Part shown: positions 27,201 through 40,119 of the stretch, in pieces
Layout of the letters: the number at the start of each line of letters is the position of its first letter
How positions within the stretch are numbered: position 1 is the stretch's first letter
From: Nemertoderma westbladi
Taxonomy: Eukaryota; Xenacoelomorpha; Nemertodermatida; Nemertodermatidae
DNA length: 64,000 nt
Direction: 5' to 3'
NCBI GenBank assembly: GCA_032718475.1
Contig: JAUCBJ010006329.1
Span: forward strand, 1-64,000
Made by a program: the position numbers and the translations under genes
Notes under the pieces: generated by a model
Seen by the model: the letters and a program-made list of their open reading frames with translations, nothing else
What the model was told of the DNA's origin: nothing
Databases searched by the model: none

Positions 27201-30200
27201 GAAAAACACCAAGGATTTTGACATGGCTTTAATACTTCATTATGTTCATGAAATAGCTGAGATATTTGAGGTGAATTATTGCGTTACATATTAACTTTGG
27301 CTCCAGCCGCTTTGGCAATACGATGAAACTATAATAAAAATTCTAGACCACAACAATATTAACAGGGAGATAAGCTACTTATCTCTTCACTATGAGAGCC
27401 TCAAAAAGGGGGTGTTCCGACGCAATCAAAATTCATCCATCTCCAGGGGAAAGACGAAGCAAAGAATAGCTGATTACTTCTATAAATGTAAGTGTTACCT
27501 GTTCTTATGACTTTCGTTTAAGATTCTCTATCTTGTGGAGTGGGTTAGAAGTTATAAATATGAAAATCGATGTGGTTTTTGAAAAAAATCAGAGGATATT
27601 TTGATTAATTATAGCTGAAAAACCCCAAGGATTTTGACATGGCTTTAATACTCATTATATTCATGAAATAGCTGAGATATTTGAGGTGAATTATTGCGTT
27701 ACATATTAACTTTGGCTCCAGCCGCTTTGGCAATACGATGAAACTATAATAAAAATTCTAGACCACAACAATATTAACAGGGAGATAGGCTACTTATCTC
27801 TTCATTCTGAGAGCCTCAAAAAGGGGGTGTTCCGACTCAATCAAAATTCATCCATCTCCTGGGGAAAGACGAAGCAAATAACAGCTGATTACTTCTATAA
27901 AGGAAAGTGTTACCTGTTCTTATGACTTTCGTTTAAGATTATCTATCTCGTGGAGTGGATTATAAGTTATAAATATGAAAATCGATGTGGTTTTTGAAAA
28001 AAATCAGAGGATATTTTGATAAATTATTGCTGAAAAACCCCAAGGATTTTGACATGGCTTTAATACTCATTATATTCATGAAATAGCTGAGATATTTGAG
28101 GTGAATTATTGCATTACATATCAACTTTGGCTCCAGCCGCTTTGGCAATACGATGAAACTATAATAAATATACTAGAACACAACAATATTAACAGGGAGA
28201 TAGGCTACTTATCTCTCCACTCTGAGAGCCTCAAAAAGGGGGTGTTCCGATGCAATCAAAATTCATCCATCTCCAGGGGAAAGACGAAGCAAAGAATAGC
28301 TGATTACTTCTATAAATGTAAGTGTTACCTGTTCTTTTGACTTTCATTTAAGATTGTTTATCTTGTGGAGTGGGTTAGAAATCATGAATATGAAAATCGA
28401 TGTCGTTTTTTGTAAAAAATCTGAGGATATTTTGATAAATTATTGCTGAAAAACCCCAAGGATTTTGACATAGCTTTAATACTCATTATATTCATGAAAT
28501 AGCTGAGATATTTGAGGTGAATTATTGCGTTACATATTAACTTTGGCTCCAGCCGCTTTGGCAATACGATGAAACTATAATAAATATACTAAAACACAAC
28601 AATATTAACAGGGTGATAGGCTACTTATCTCTCCACTCTGAGAGCCTCAAAAAGGGGGTGTTCCGACGCAATCAAAATTCATCCATCTCCAGGGGAAAGA
28701 CGAAGCAAAGAATAGCTAATTACTTCTATAAATGTAAGTGTTACCTGTTCTTTTGACTTTCATTTAAGATTGTTTATCTTGTGGAGTGGGTTAGAAATCA
28801 TGAATATGAAAATCGATGTCGTTTTTTGTAAAAAATCTGAGGATATTTTGATAAATTATTGCTGAAAAACCCCAAGGATTTTGACATGGCTTTAATACTC
28901 ATTATAATTCATGAAAAAACTGAGATATTTGAAGTGAATTATTGCATTACATAATAACTTTAACTCTAGCCACATTAGCAATACGATGAAACTATAATAA
29001 AAATTCTAGAACACAACAATATTAACAGGGAGATAGGCTACTTATCTCTTCATTCTGAGAGCCTCAAAAAGGGGGTGTTCCGACGCAATCAAAGTTCATC
29101 CATCTCCTGGGGAAAGACGAAGCAAATAACAGCTGATTACTTCTATAAATGTAAGTGTTACCTGTTCTTATGACTTTTGTTTAAGATTCTCTATCTCGTG
29201 GAGTGGATTAGAAGTTATAAATATGAAAATCGATGTGGTTTTTGAAAAAAATCAGAGGATATTTTGATAAATTATTGCTGAAAAACCCCAAGGATTTTGA
29301 CATGGCTTTAATACTTCATTATGTTCATAAAAAAACTGAGATATTTGAGGATTATTAAACTATAATAAATATTCTAGAACACAACAATATTAACAGGGAG
29401 ATAGGCTACTTATCTCTTCACTCTGAGAGCCTCAAGAACGGGGTGTTCCGACGAAATCAAATTTCATTCATCTCCATGGGAAAGACGACGCAAAGAACAG
29501 CTGATTACTTCTATAAATGTAAGTGTTACCTGTTCTTTTGAATTTCATTTAAGATTCGCTATCTCATAGAGTGGGTTAGAAGTTATAAATATGAAAATCG
29601 TTGTGGTTTTTGAAAAAAATCAAAGGATATTTTGATTAATTATTGCTGAAAAACACCAAGGATTTTAACATGGCTTTAATACTTCATTATGTTCATGAAA
29701 TAGCTGAGATATTTGAGGTGAATTATTGCATTACATAATAACTTTAACTGAAGCCACATTAGCAATACGATGAAACTATAATAAATATTCTAGAACACAA
29801 CAATATTAACAGGGAGATAGGCTACTTATCTCTCCACTCTGAGAGCCTCAAAAAGGGCGTGTTCCGGCGCTATCAAAATTCATCCATCTCCTGGGGAAAG
29901 ACGAAGCAAAGAACAGCTGATTACTTCTATAAATGAAAGTGTTACCTGCTCCTTTGACTTTCATTTAAGATTCTTTATCTTTTGGAGTGGGTTAGAAGTC
30001 ATGAATATGAAAAACGATGTCGTTTTTTGTAAAAAATCTGAGGATATTTTGATAAATTATTGCTGAAAAACCCCAAGGATTTTGACATGGCTTTAATACT
30101 TCATTATGTTCATGAAAAAACTGAGATATTTGAGGTGAATTATTGCATTACATAATAACTTTAACTCCAGCCACTTTAGCAATACGATGAAACTATACTA

Positions 30201-33200
30201 AATATTCTAGAACACAACAATATTAACATGGAGATAGGCTATTTATCTCTCCACTCAGGCAGCCACAGATAGGGAGGGGTGTTTTGACACAATCAAAATT
30301 CAACCATCTCCAGGGGAAAGACGAAGCAAATAACAGCTGATTACTTCTATAAATGTAAGTGTTACCTGTTCTTTTGACTTTCATTTAAGATTCGCTATCT
30401 CATAGAGTGGGTTAGAAGTTATAAATATGAAAATCGTTGTGGTTTTTGAAAAAAATCAAAGGATATTTTGATTAATTATTGCTGAAAAACACCAAGGATT
30501 TTAACATGGCTTTAATACTTCATTATGTTCATGAAATAGCTGAGATATTTGAGGTGAATTATTGCATTACATAATAACTTTAACTGCAGCCACATTAGCA
30601 ATACGATGAAACTATAATAAATATTCTAGAACACAACAATATTAACAGGGAGATAGGCTACTTATCTCTCCACTCTGAGAGCCTCAAAAAGGGCGTGTTC
30701 CGACGCTATCAAAATTCATCCATCTCCTGGGGAAAGACGAAGCAAAGAACAGCTGATTACTTCTATAACTGAAAGTGTTACCTGTTCTTATGACTTTCGT
30801 TTAAGATTCTCTATCTTGTGGAGTGGATTAGAAGTTATAAATATGAAAATCGATGTGGTTTTTGAAAAAAATCAGAGGATATTTTGATAAATTATTGCTG
30901 AAAAACCCCAAGTATTTTGACATGGCTTTAATACTCATTATATTCATGAAATAGCTGAGATATTTGAGGTGAATTATTGCGTTACATATTAACTTTGGCT
31001 CCAGCCGCTTTGGCAATACGATGAAACTATAATAAAAATTCTAGACCACAACAATATTAACAGGGAGATAGGCTACTTATCTCTTCATTCTGAGAGCCTC
31101 AAAAAGGGGGTGTTCCGACGCAATCAAAATTTATCCATCTCCTGGGGAAAGACGAAGCAAATAACAGCTGATTTCTTCTATAAATGAAAGTATTACCTGC
31201 TCTTTTGACTTTCATTTAAGATTCTCTATCTCGTGGAGTGGATTATAAGTTATAAATATGAAAATCGATGTGGTTTTTGAAAAAAATCAGAGGATATTTT
31301 GATAAATTATTGCTGAAAAACCCCAAGGATTTTGACATGGCTTTAATACTTCATTATGTTCATGAAAAAACTGAGATATTTGAGGATTATTAAACTATAA
31401 TAAATATTCTAGAACACAACAATATTAACAGGGAGATAGGCTACTTATCTCTTCACTCTGAGAGCCTCAAGAACGGGGTGTTCCGACGCAATCAAATTTC
31501 ATTCATCTCCATGGGAAAGACGACGCAAAGAACAGCTGATTACTTCTATAAATGTAAGTGTTACCTGTTCTTTTGAATTTCATTTAAGATTCGCTATCTC
31601 ATAGAGTGGGTTAGAAGTTATAAATATGAAAATCGTTGTGGTTTTTGAAAAAAATCAAAGGATATTTTGATTAATTATTGCTGAAAAACACCAAGGATTT
31701 TAACATGGCTTTAATACTTCATTATGTTCATGAAATAGCTGAGATAATTGAGGTGAATTATTGCATTACATAATAACTTTAACTGAAGCCACATTAGCAA
31801 TACGATGAAACTATAATAAATATTCTAGAACACAACAATATTAACAGGGAGATAGGCTACTTATCTCTCCACTCTGAGAGCCTCAAAAAGGGCGTGTTCC
31901 GACGCTATCAAAATTCATCCATCTCCTGGGGAAAGACGAAGCAAAGAACAGCTGATTACTTCTATAAATGAAAGTGTTACCTGCTCCTTTGACTTTCATT
32001 TAAGATTCTTTATCATTTGGAGTGGGTTAGAAGTCATGAATATGAAAAACGATGTCGTTTTTTGTAAAAAATCTGAGGATATTTTGATAAATTATTGCTG
32101 AAAAACCCCAAGGATTTTGACATGGCTTTAATACTTCATTATGTTCATGAAAAAACTGAGATATTTGAGGTGAATTACATAATAACTTTAACTCCAGCCA
32201 CTTTAGCAATACGATGAAACTATACTAAATATTCTAGAACACAACAATATTAACATGGAGATAGGCTATTTATCTCTCCACTCAGGCAGCCACAGATAGG
32301 GAGGGGTGTTTTGACACAATCAAAATTCAACCATCTCCAGGGGAAAGACGAAGCAAATAACAGCTGATTACTTCTATAAATGTAAGTGTTACCTGTTCTT
32401 TTGACTTTCATTTAAGATTCGCTATCTCATAGAGTGGGTTAGAAGTTATAAATATGAAAATCGTTGTGGTTTTTGAAAAAAATCAAAGGATATTTTGATT
32501 AATTATTGCTGAAAAACCCCAAGGATTTTAACATGGCTTTAATACTTCATTATGTTCATGAAATAGCTGAGATATTTGAGGTGAATTATTGCATTACATA
32601 ATAACTTTAACTGCAGCCACATTAGCAATACGATGAAACTATAATAAATATTCTAGAACACAACAATATTAACAGGGAGATAGGCTACTTATCTCTTTAT
32701 TCTGAGAGCCTCAAAAAGGGGGTGTTCCGACGCAATCAAAATTCATCCATCTCCTGGGGAAAGACGAAGCAAATAACAGCTGATTACTTCTATAAAGGAA
32801 AGTGTTACCTGTTCTTATGACTTTCGTTTAAGATTCTCTATCTCGTGGAGTGGATTATAAGTTATAAATATGAATATCGATGTGGTTTTTGAAAAAAATC
32901 AGAGGATATTTTGATAAATTATTGCTGAAAAACCCCAAGGATTTTGACATGGCTTTAATACTCATTATATTCATGAAATAGCTGAGATATTTGAGGTGAA
33001 TTATTGCGTTACATATTAACTTTGGCTCCAGCCGCTTTGGCAATACGATGAAACTATAATAAATATTATAGAACACAACAATATTAACAGGGAGATAGGC
33101 TACTTATCTCTCCACTCTGAGAGCCTCAAAAAGGGCATGTTCCGACGCTATCAAAATTCATCCATCTCCTGGGGAAAGACGAAGCAAAGAACAGCTGATT

Positions 33201-34172
33201 ACTTCTATAACTGAAAGTGTTGCCTGTTCTTATGACTTTCGTTTAAGATTCTCTATCTTGTGGAGTGGATTAGAAGTTATAAATATGAAAATCGATGTGG
33301 TTTTTGAAAAAAATCAGAGGATATTTTGATAAATTATTGCTGAAAAACCCCAAGTATTTTGACATGGCTTTAATACTCATTATATTCATGAAATAGCTGA
33401 GATATTTGAGGTGAATTATTGCGTTACATATTAACTTTGGCTCCAGCCGCTTTGGCAATACGATGAAACTATAATAAAAATTCTAGACCACAACAATATT
33501 AACAGGGAGATAGGCTACTTATCTCTTCATTCTGAGAGCCTCAAAAAGGGGGTGTTCCGACGCAATCAAAATTCATCCATCTCCTGGGGAAAGACGAAGC
33601 AAATAACAGCTGATTACTTCTATAAAGGAAAGTGTTACCTGCTCTTATGACTTTCGTTTAAGATTCTCTATCTCGTGGAGTGGATTATAAGTTATAAATA
33701 TGAAAATCGATGTGGTTTTTGAAAAAAATCAGAGGATATTTTGATAAATTATTGCTGAAAAACCCCAAGGATTTTGACATGGCTTTAATACTCATTATAT
33801 TCATGAAATAGCTGAGATATTTGAGGTGAATTATTGCGTTACATATTAACTTTGGCTCCAGCCCCTTTGGCAATACGATGAAACTATAATAAATATTCTA
33901 GAACACAACAATATTAACAGGGAGATAGGCTACTTATCTCTTCACTCTGAGAGCCTCAAAAACGGGGTGTTCCTACGCAATCAAATTTCATCCATCTCCA
34001 GGGGAAAGACGAAGCAAATAACAGCTGATTACTTCTATAAATGTAAGTGTTACCTGTTCTTTTGACATTCATTTAAGATTCACTATCTCATGGAGTGGGT
34101 TAGAAGTTATAAATATAAAAATCGATGTGGTTTTTGAAAAAAATCAAAGGATATTTTGATTAATTATTGCTG
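21258..34172 (+). repeat. Large satellite duplication, copy B
   Basis: Partner of copy A (2013-15620). Relative to A it lacks one monomer around 24.7 kb and has one extra monomer around 25.5-25.9 kb. It also has a 176-bp deletion at about 23590 whose ends share TTTGA. At about 34173 it diverges from A and joins the five-monomer duplication. Confidence 0.85.
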
Positions 34173-37100
34173 AAAAAACACCAAGATTTTGACATGGCTT
34201 TAATACTTCATTATGTTCATGAAATATCTGAGATATTTGAGGTGAATTATTGTATTACATATTAACTTTGGCTCCAGCCGCTTTGGCAATACGATGAAAC
34301 TATAATAAATATTCTAGAACACAACAATATTAACAGGGAGATAGGCTACTTATCTCTTCAATCTGAGAGCCTCAAAAAGGGGGGTGTTCTGACGCAATCA
34401 AAATTCATCCATCTACAGGGGAAAAACGAAGCAAAGAACAGTTGATTACTTCTATGAATGTAAGTGTTACCTGCTCCTTTGACTTTCATTTAAGATTCTT
34501 TATCTTTTGGAGTGGGTTAGAAGTCATGAATATGAAGAACGATGTCGTTTTTTGTAAAAAATCTGAGGATATTTTGATAAATTATTGCTGAAAAACCCCA
34601 AGGATTTTGACATGGCTTTAATACTTCATTATGTTCATGAAATAGCTGAGAAATTTGAGGTGAGTTGTTGTATTACATATTAACTTCGGCTCCAGCCGCT
34701 TTGGCAATACGATGAAACTATAATAAATATTCTAGAACACAACAATATTAACAGGGAGATAGGCTACTTATCTCTTCACTCTGAGAGCCTCAAAAACGGG
34801 GTGTTCCGACGCAATCAAATTTCATACATCTCCAGGGGAAAGACGAAGCAAAGAACAGCTGATTACTTCTATAAATGTAAGTGTTACCTGTTCTTTTGAC
34901 TTTCATTTAAGATTCGCAACCTCATGGAGTGGGTTAGAAGTTATAAATATGAAGATCGATGTGGTTTTTGAAAAAAATCAAAGGATATTTTGATTAATTA
35001 TTGCTGAAAAACACCAAGGATTTTGACATGGCTTTAATACTTCATTATGTTCATGAAATAGCTGAGAAATTTGAGGTGAATTGTTGCATTATATATTAAC
35101 TTCAGCTCCAGTCTCTTTGGCAATACGATGAAACTATAATAAATATTCTAGAACACAACAATATTAACAGGGAGATAGGATACTTATCTCTTCACTCTGA
35201 GAGCCTCAAAAAGGGGGTGTTCCGACGCAATCAAAATTCATCCATCTACAGGGGAAAAACGAAGCAAAGAACAGTTGATTACTTCTATAAATGTAAGTGT
35301 TACCTGCTCCTTTGACTTTCATTTAAGATTCTTTATCTTTTGGAGTGGGTTAGAAGTCATGAATATGAAGAACGATGTCGTTTTTTGTAAAAAATCTCAG
35401 GATATTTTGATAAATTATTGCTGAAAAACCCCAAGGATTTTGACATGGCTTTAATACTTCATTATGTTCATGAAATAGCTGAGAAATTTGAGGTGAGTTG
35501 TTGTATTACATATTAACTTCGGCTCCAGCCGCTTTGGCAATACGATGAAACTATAATAAATATTCTAGAACACAACAATATTAACAGGGAGATAGGCTAC
35601 TTATCTCTTCACTCTGAGAGCCTCAAAAAGGGGGTGTTCCGACGCAATCAAAATTCATCCATCTACAGGGGAAAAACGAAGCAAAGAACAGTTGATTACT
35701 TCTATAAATGTATGTGTTACCTGCTCCTTTGACTTTCATTTAAGATTCGCTATCTCGTGGAGTGGATTAGAAGTTATAAATATGAAAATCGATGTGGTTT
35801 TTGAAAAAAATCAGAGGATATTTTGATAAATTATTGCTGAAAAACCCCAAGCATTTTGACATGGCTTTAATACTTCATTATATTCATGAAATAGCTGAGA
35901 TATTTGAGGTGAATTATTGTATCACATATTAACTTCGGCTCCAGGCGCTTTGGCAATACGATGAAACTATAATATATATTCTAGAACACAACAATACTAA
36001 CAGGGAGATAGGCTACTTATCTCTTCACTATGAGAGCCTCAAAAAGGGGGTGTTCCGACGCAATCAAAATTCATCCATCTCCAGGGGAAAGACGAAGCAA
36101 ATAACAGCTGATTACTTCTATAAATGTAAGTGTTACCTATTCTTTTGACTTTCATTTAAGATACTTTATCTTGTGGAGTGGGTTAGAAGTCATGAATAAG
36201 AAAATCGATTTCGTTTTTTGTAAAAAATCCGAGGATATTTTGATAAATTATTGCTGAAAAAACACCAAGATTTTGACATGGCTTTAATACTTCATTATGT
36301 TCATGAAATATCTGAGATATTTGAGGTGAATTATTGTATTACATATTAACTTTGGCTCCAGCCGCTTTGGCAATACGATGAAACTATAATAAATATTCTA
36401 GAACACAACAATATTAACAGGGAGATAGGCTACTTATCTCTTCAATCTGAGAGCCTCAAAAAGGGGGGTGTTCTGACGCAATCAAAATTCATCCATCTAC
36501 AGGGGAAAAACGAAGCAAAGAACAGTTGATTACTTCTATGAATGTAAGTGTTACCTGCTCCTTTGACTTTCATTTAAGATTCTTTATCTTTTGGAGTGGG
36601 TTAGAAGTCATGAATATGAAGAACGATGTCGTTTTTTGTAAAAAATCTGAGGATATTTTGATAAATTATTGCTGAAAAACCCCAAGGATTTTGACATGGC
36701 TTTAATACTTCATTATGTTCATGAAATAGCTGAGAAATTTGAGGTGAGTTGTTGTATTACATATTAACTTCGGCTCCAGCCGCTTTGGCAATACGATGAA
36801 ACTATAATAAATATTCTAGAACACAACAATATTAACAGGGAGATAGGCTACTTATCTCTTCACTCTGAGAGCCTCAAAAACGGGGTGTTCCGACGCAATC
36901 AAATTTCATACATCTCCAGGGGAAAGACGAAGCAAATAACAGCTGATTACTTCTATAAATGTAAGTGTTACCTGTTCTTTTGACTTTCATTTAAGATTCG
37001 CAACCTCATGGAGTGGGTTAGAAGTTATAAATATGAAGATCGATGTGGTTTTTGAAAAAAATCAAAGGATATTTTGATTAATTATTGCTGAAAAACACCA

Positions 37101-38080
37101 AGGATTTTGACATGGCTTTAATACTTCATTATGTTCATGAAATAGCTGAGAAATTTGAGGTGAATTGTTGCATTATATATTAACTTCAGCTCCAGTCTCT
37201 TTGGCAATACGATGAAACTATAATAAATATTCTAGAACACAACAATATTAACAGGGAGATAGGATACTTATCTCTTCACTCTGAGAGCCTCAAAAAGGGG
37301 GTGTTCCGACGCAATCAAAATTCATCCATCTACAGGGGAAAAACGAAGCAAAGAACAGTTGATTACTTCTATAAATGTAAGTGTTACCTGCTCCTTTGAC
37401 TTTCATTTAAGATTCTTTATCTTTTGGAGTGGGTTAGAAGTCATGAATATGAAGAACGATGTCGTTTTTTGTAAAAAATCTCAGGATATTTTGATAAATT
37501 ATTGCTGAAAAACCCCAAGGATTTTGACATGGCTTTAATACTTCATTATGTTCATGAAATAGCTGAGAAATTTGAGGTGAGTTGTTGTATTACATATTAA
37601 CTTCGGCTCCAGCCGCTTTGGCAATACGATGAAACTATAATAAATATTCTAGAACACAACAATATTAACAGGGAGATAGGCTACTTATCTCTTCACTCTG
37701 AGAGCCTCAAAAAGGGGGTGTTCCGACGCAATCAAAATTCATCCATCTACAGGGGAAAAACGAAGCAAAGAACAGTTGATTACTTCTATAAATGTATGTG
37801 TTACCTGCTCCTTTGACTTTCATTTAAGATTCGCTATCTCGTGGAGTGGATTAGAAGTTATAAATATGAAAATCGATGTGGTTTTTGAAAAAAATCAGAG
37901 GATATTTTGATAAATTATTGCTGAAAAACCCCAAGCATTTTGACATGGCTTTAATACTTCATTATATTCATGAAATAGCTGAGATATTTGAGGTGAATTA
38001 TTGTATCACATATTAACTTCGGCTCCAGGCGCTTTGGCAATACGATGAAACTATAATATATATTCTAGAACACAACAATA
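34173..38080 (+). repeat. Tandem duplication of a five-monomer (2084-bp) higher-order unit
   Basis: The junction ATTGCTGAAAAAACACCAAG at about 34166 recurs at about 36250, and CTTCAATCTGAGAG at 34356 recurs at 36440, an offset of 2084 bp or five monomers. The two units match almost base for base until about 38080, where ACTAACAGGGAG becomes TTTACAGGGAG and the type changes. The start of the window (1 to about 1550) is a third copy: its CTTCAATCTGAG is at 53, an offset of 34303. Confidence 0.85.
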
Positions 38081-39493
38081 TTTACAGGGAGATAGGCTAC
38101 TTATCTCTTCACTCTGAGAGCCTCAAAAAGGGGGTGTTCCGATGCAATCAAAATTCTTCCATCTCCAGGGGAAAGACGAAGCAAATAACAGCTGATTACT
38201 TCTATAAATGTAAGTGTTACCAGTTCTTTTGACTTTCATTTAAGATTCTTTATCTTGTGGAGTGGGTTAGAAGTAATGAATAAGAAAATCGATTTCGTTT
38301 TTTGTAAAAAATCTGAGGATATTTTGATAAATTATTGCTGAAAAACCCCAACGATTTTGACATGGCTTTGATACTTCATTATTTTTCATGAAAATCTGAG
38401 ATATTTGAGGTGAATTATTGCATTACATAATAACTTTAACTGCAGCCACATTAGCAATACGATGAAACTATAATAAATCTTCTAGAACACAACCATATTA
38501 ACAGGGAGATAGGCTACTTATCTCTCCACTCTGAGAGCCTGAAAAAAGGGGGTGTTCCGACGCTATCAAAATTAATCCATCTCCTGGGGAAAGACGAAGC
38601 AAAGAACAGGTGATTACTTCTATAAATGAAAGTGTTACCTGCTCCTTTGACTTTCATTTAAGATTCTTTATCTTTTGGAGTGGGTTAGAAGTCATGAATA
38701 TGAAAAACGATATCATTTTTTGTAAAAAATCTGAGGATATTTTGATAAATTATTGGTGAAAAACCCCAAGGATTTTGACATGGCTTTAATACTTCATTAT
38801 GTTCATTAAAAAACTGAGATATTTGAGGTGAATTATTGCATTACATAATAACTTTAACTCCAGCCACTTTAGCAATACGATGAAACTATAATAAATATTG
38901 TAGAACACAACAATATTAACATGGAGAGGAGATAGGCTATTTATCTCTCCACTCAGACAGCCACAGATAGGGAGGGGTGTTTTGACACAATCAAAATTCA
39001 ACCATCTCCAGGGGAAAGACGAAGCAAATAACAGCTGATTACTTCTATAAAGGAAAGTGTTACCTGTTCTTATGACTTTCGTTTAAGATTCTCTATCTCA
39101 TGGAGTGGATTAGAAGTGATAAATATGAAAATCGATGTGGTTTTTGAAAAAAATCAGAGGATATTTTGATAAATTATTGCTGAAAAACCCCAAGGATTTT
39201 GACATGGCTTTATACTCATTATATTCATGAAATAGCTGAGATATTTGAGGTGAATTATTGCGTTACATATTAACTTTGGCTCCAGCCGCTTTGGCAATAC
39301 GATGAAACTATACTAAATATTCTAGAACACAACAATATTAACATGGAGATAGGCTATTTATCTCTCCACTCAGACAGCCACAGATAGGGAGGGGTGTTTT
39401 GACACAATCAAAATTCCACCATCTCCAGGGGAAAGACGAAGCAAATAACAGCTGATTACTTCTATAAAGGAAAGTGTTACCTGTTCTTATGAC

Positions 39494-39498
39494 TTTCG
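39494..39498 (+). other. Target-site duplication of the LTR element, left copy
   Basis: TTTCG immediately before the 5' LTR; the same five bases follow the 3' LTR at 53871-53875. The unoccupied paralogue at 20675-20679 has a single TTTCG in GACTTTCGTTTAAG. A 5-bp duplication is usual for BEL/Pao integrases. Confidence 0.95.
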
Positions 39499-40039
39499 TG
39501 TTAGCTTATTCAATCCCGCCAACACCCCATAAAGTTGTAAGCCGATAAGCAATATTGGGAGCCACGAGATTGGGCAATTAACCAACTCGTGCCATCCCAA
39601 TAAGAGTGGGAAGGAAGCACACAATAGAGGGTCAGGGGCCAAACCCCTAACCCAGAGGAAATAGGTGGAGTGAACGGGAATACTCCACGGGGCGCCAACA
39701 AGGGTATTAACCAATCAGAGGGGGGAAAGGCATCGATTGAGTAGCAGTAAGGCCACCGTGCAATATAACCAGTAACCTATTAATCAGTGATTCAGTTATC
39801 TCAGTGCAGCAGTGCTAGCGTAGGTTGGTAATCAATTAGTTTAGTTAGGGGATCACGGGACTTTAGTTACCGTATCCCGCCTTGTACACATTATATCTAT
39901 ATCTATATCTTATGCCCTATCATTATTATACACCGAACTTCAGAACTCAGACACTTTATTTCACCCTTATACACGGCGGGGACGCGTGGACTAAATTACC
40001 ACATCAGATAAATCGGGATCCCTCCTGGATCCCGTCACA
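39499..40039 (+). repeat. 5' LTR (541 bp)
   Basis: Begins TGTTAGCTTATTC and ends CCCGTCACA. It matches the 3' LTR over all 541 bases except three: a T/C in the CCCCTAACCC region, T/A in CTTGTACAC, and A/G in CACATCAGAT. The last 25 bases contain an inverted repeat GGGATCC-CTCCT-GGATCCC at 40015-40033. An antisense frame of about 75 codons lies within it and in the other LTR, with no recognisable protein. Confidence 0.96.
39889..39930 (+). promoter_or_regulatory. Candidate LTR promoter TATA region
   Basis: A run of TATATCTATATCTATATC at about 39893-39910, followed by ATTATTATACACC, is the most TATA-like sequence in the LTR and lies about 130-150 bp before the LTR end. It is placed by composition only; no start-site evidence exists. 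Confidence 0.35.
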
Positions 40040-40119
40040 GTAACTAAATCCGAGCTGCCGCCCCAGTTAAACTCTGAGAACTACACTGCTAGCTAGTCGA
40101 ACTCCACCGAGCAGACGAG
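40040..40119 (+). other. Leader between 5' LTR and ORF1; no obvious primer-binding site
   Basis: Eighty bases from the LTR end to the ORF1 ATG. A tRNA 3'-end primer site normally begins TGG; this leader contains no TGG. The closest is inside the LTR terminal hairpin (TGGATCCCG from 40026). Priming may be unusual or the site degenerate. Confidence 0.6.

Larger units (their letters stand above)
19844..39498 (+). repeat. Satellite array block 3 (~47 monomers)
   Basis: Continuous 417-bp satellite in the same orientation and phase as block 1, ending at the TTTCG (39494-39498) used as the retrotransposon target. It contains duplication copy B and the 2084-bp tandem duplication listed separately. 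Apart from monomer-type changes and small indels, such as a GAGGA duplication near 38927, no gene, RNA or other element is visible. Confidence 0.97.
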
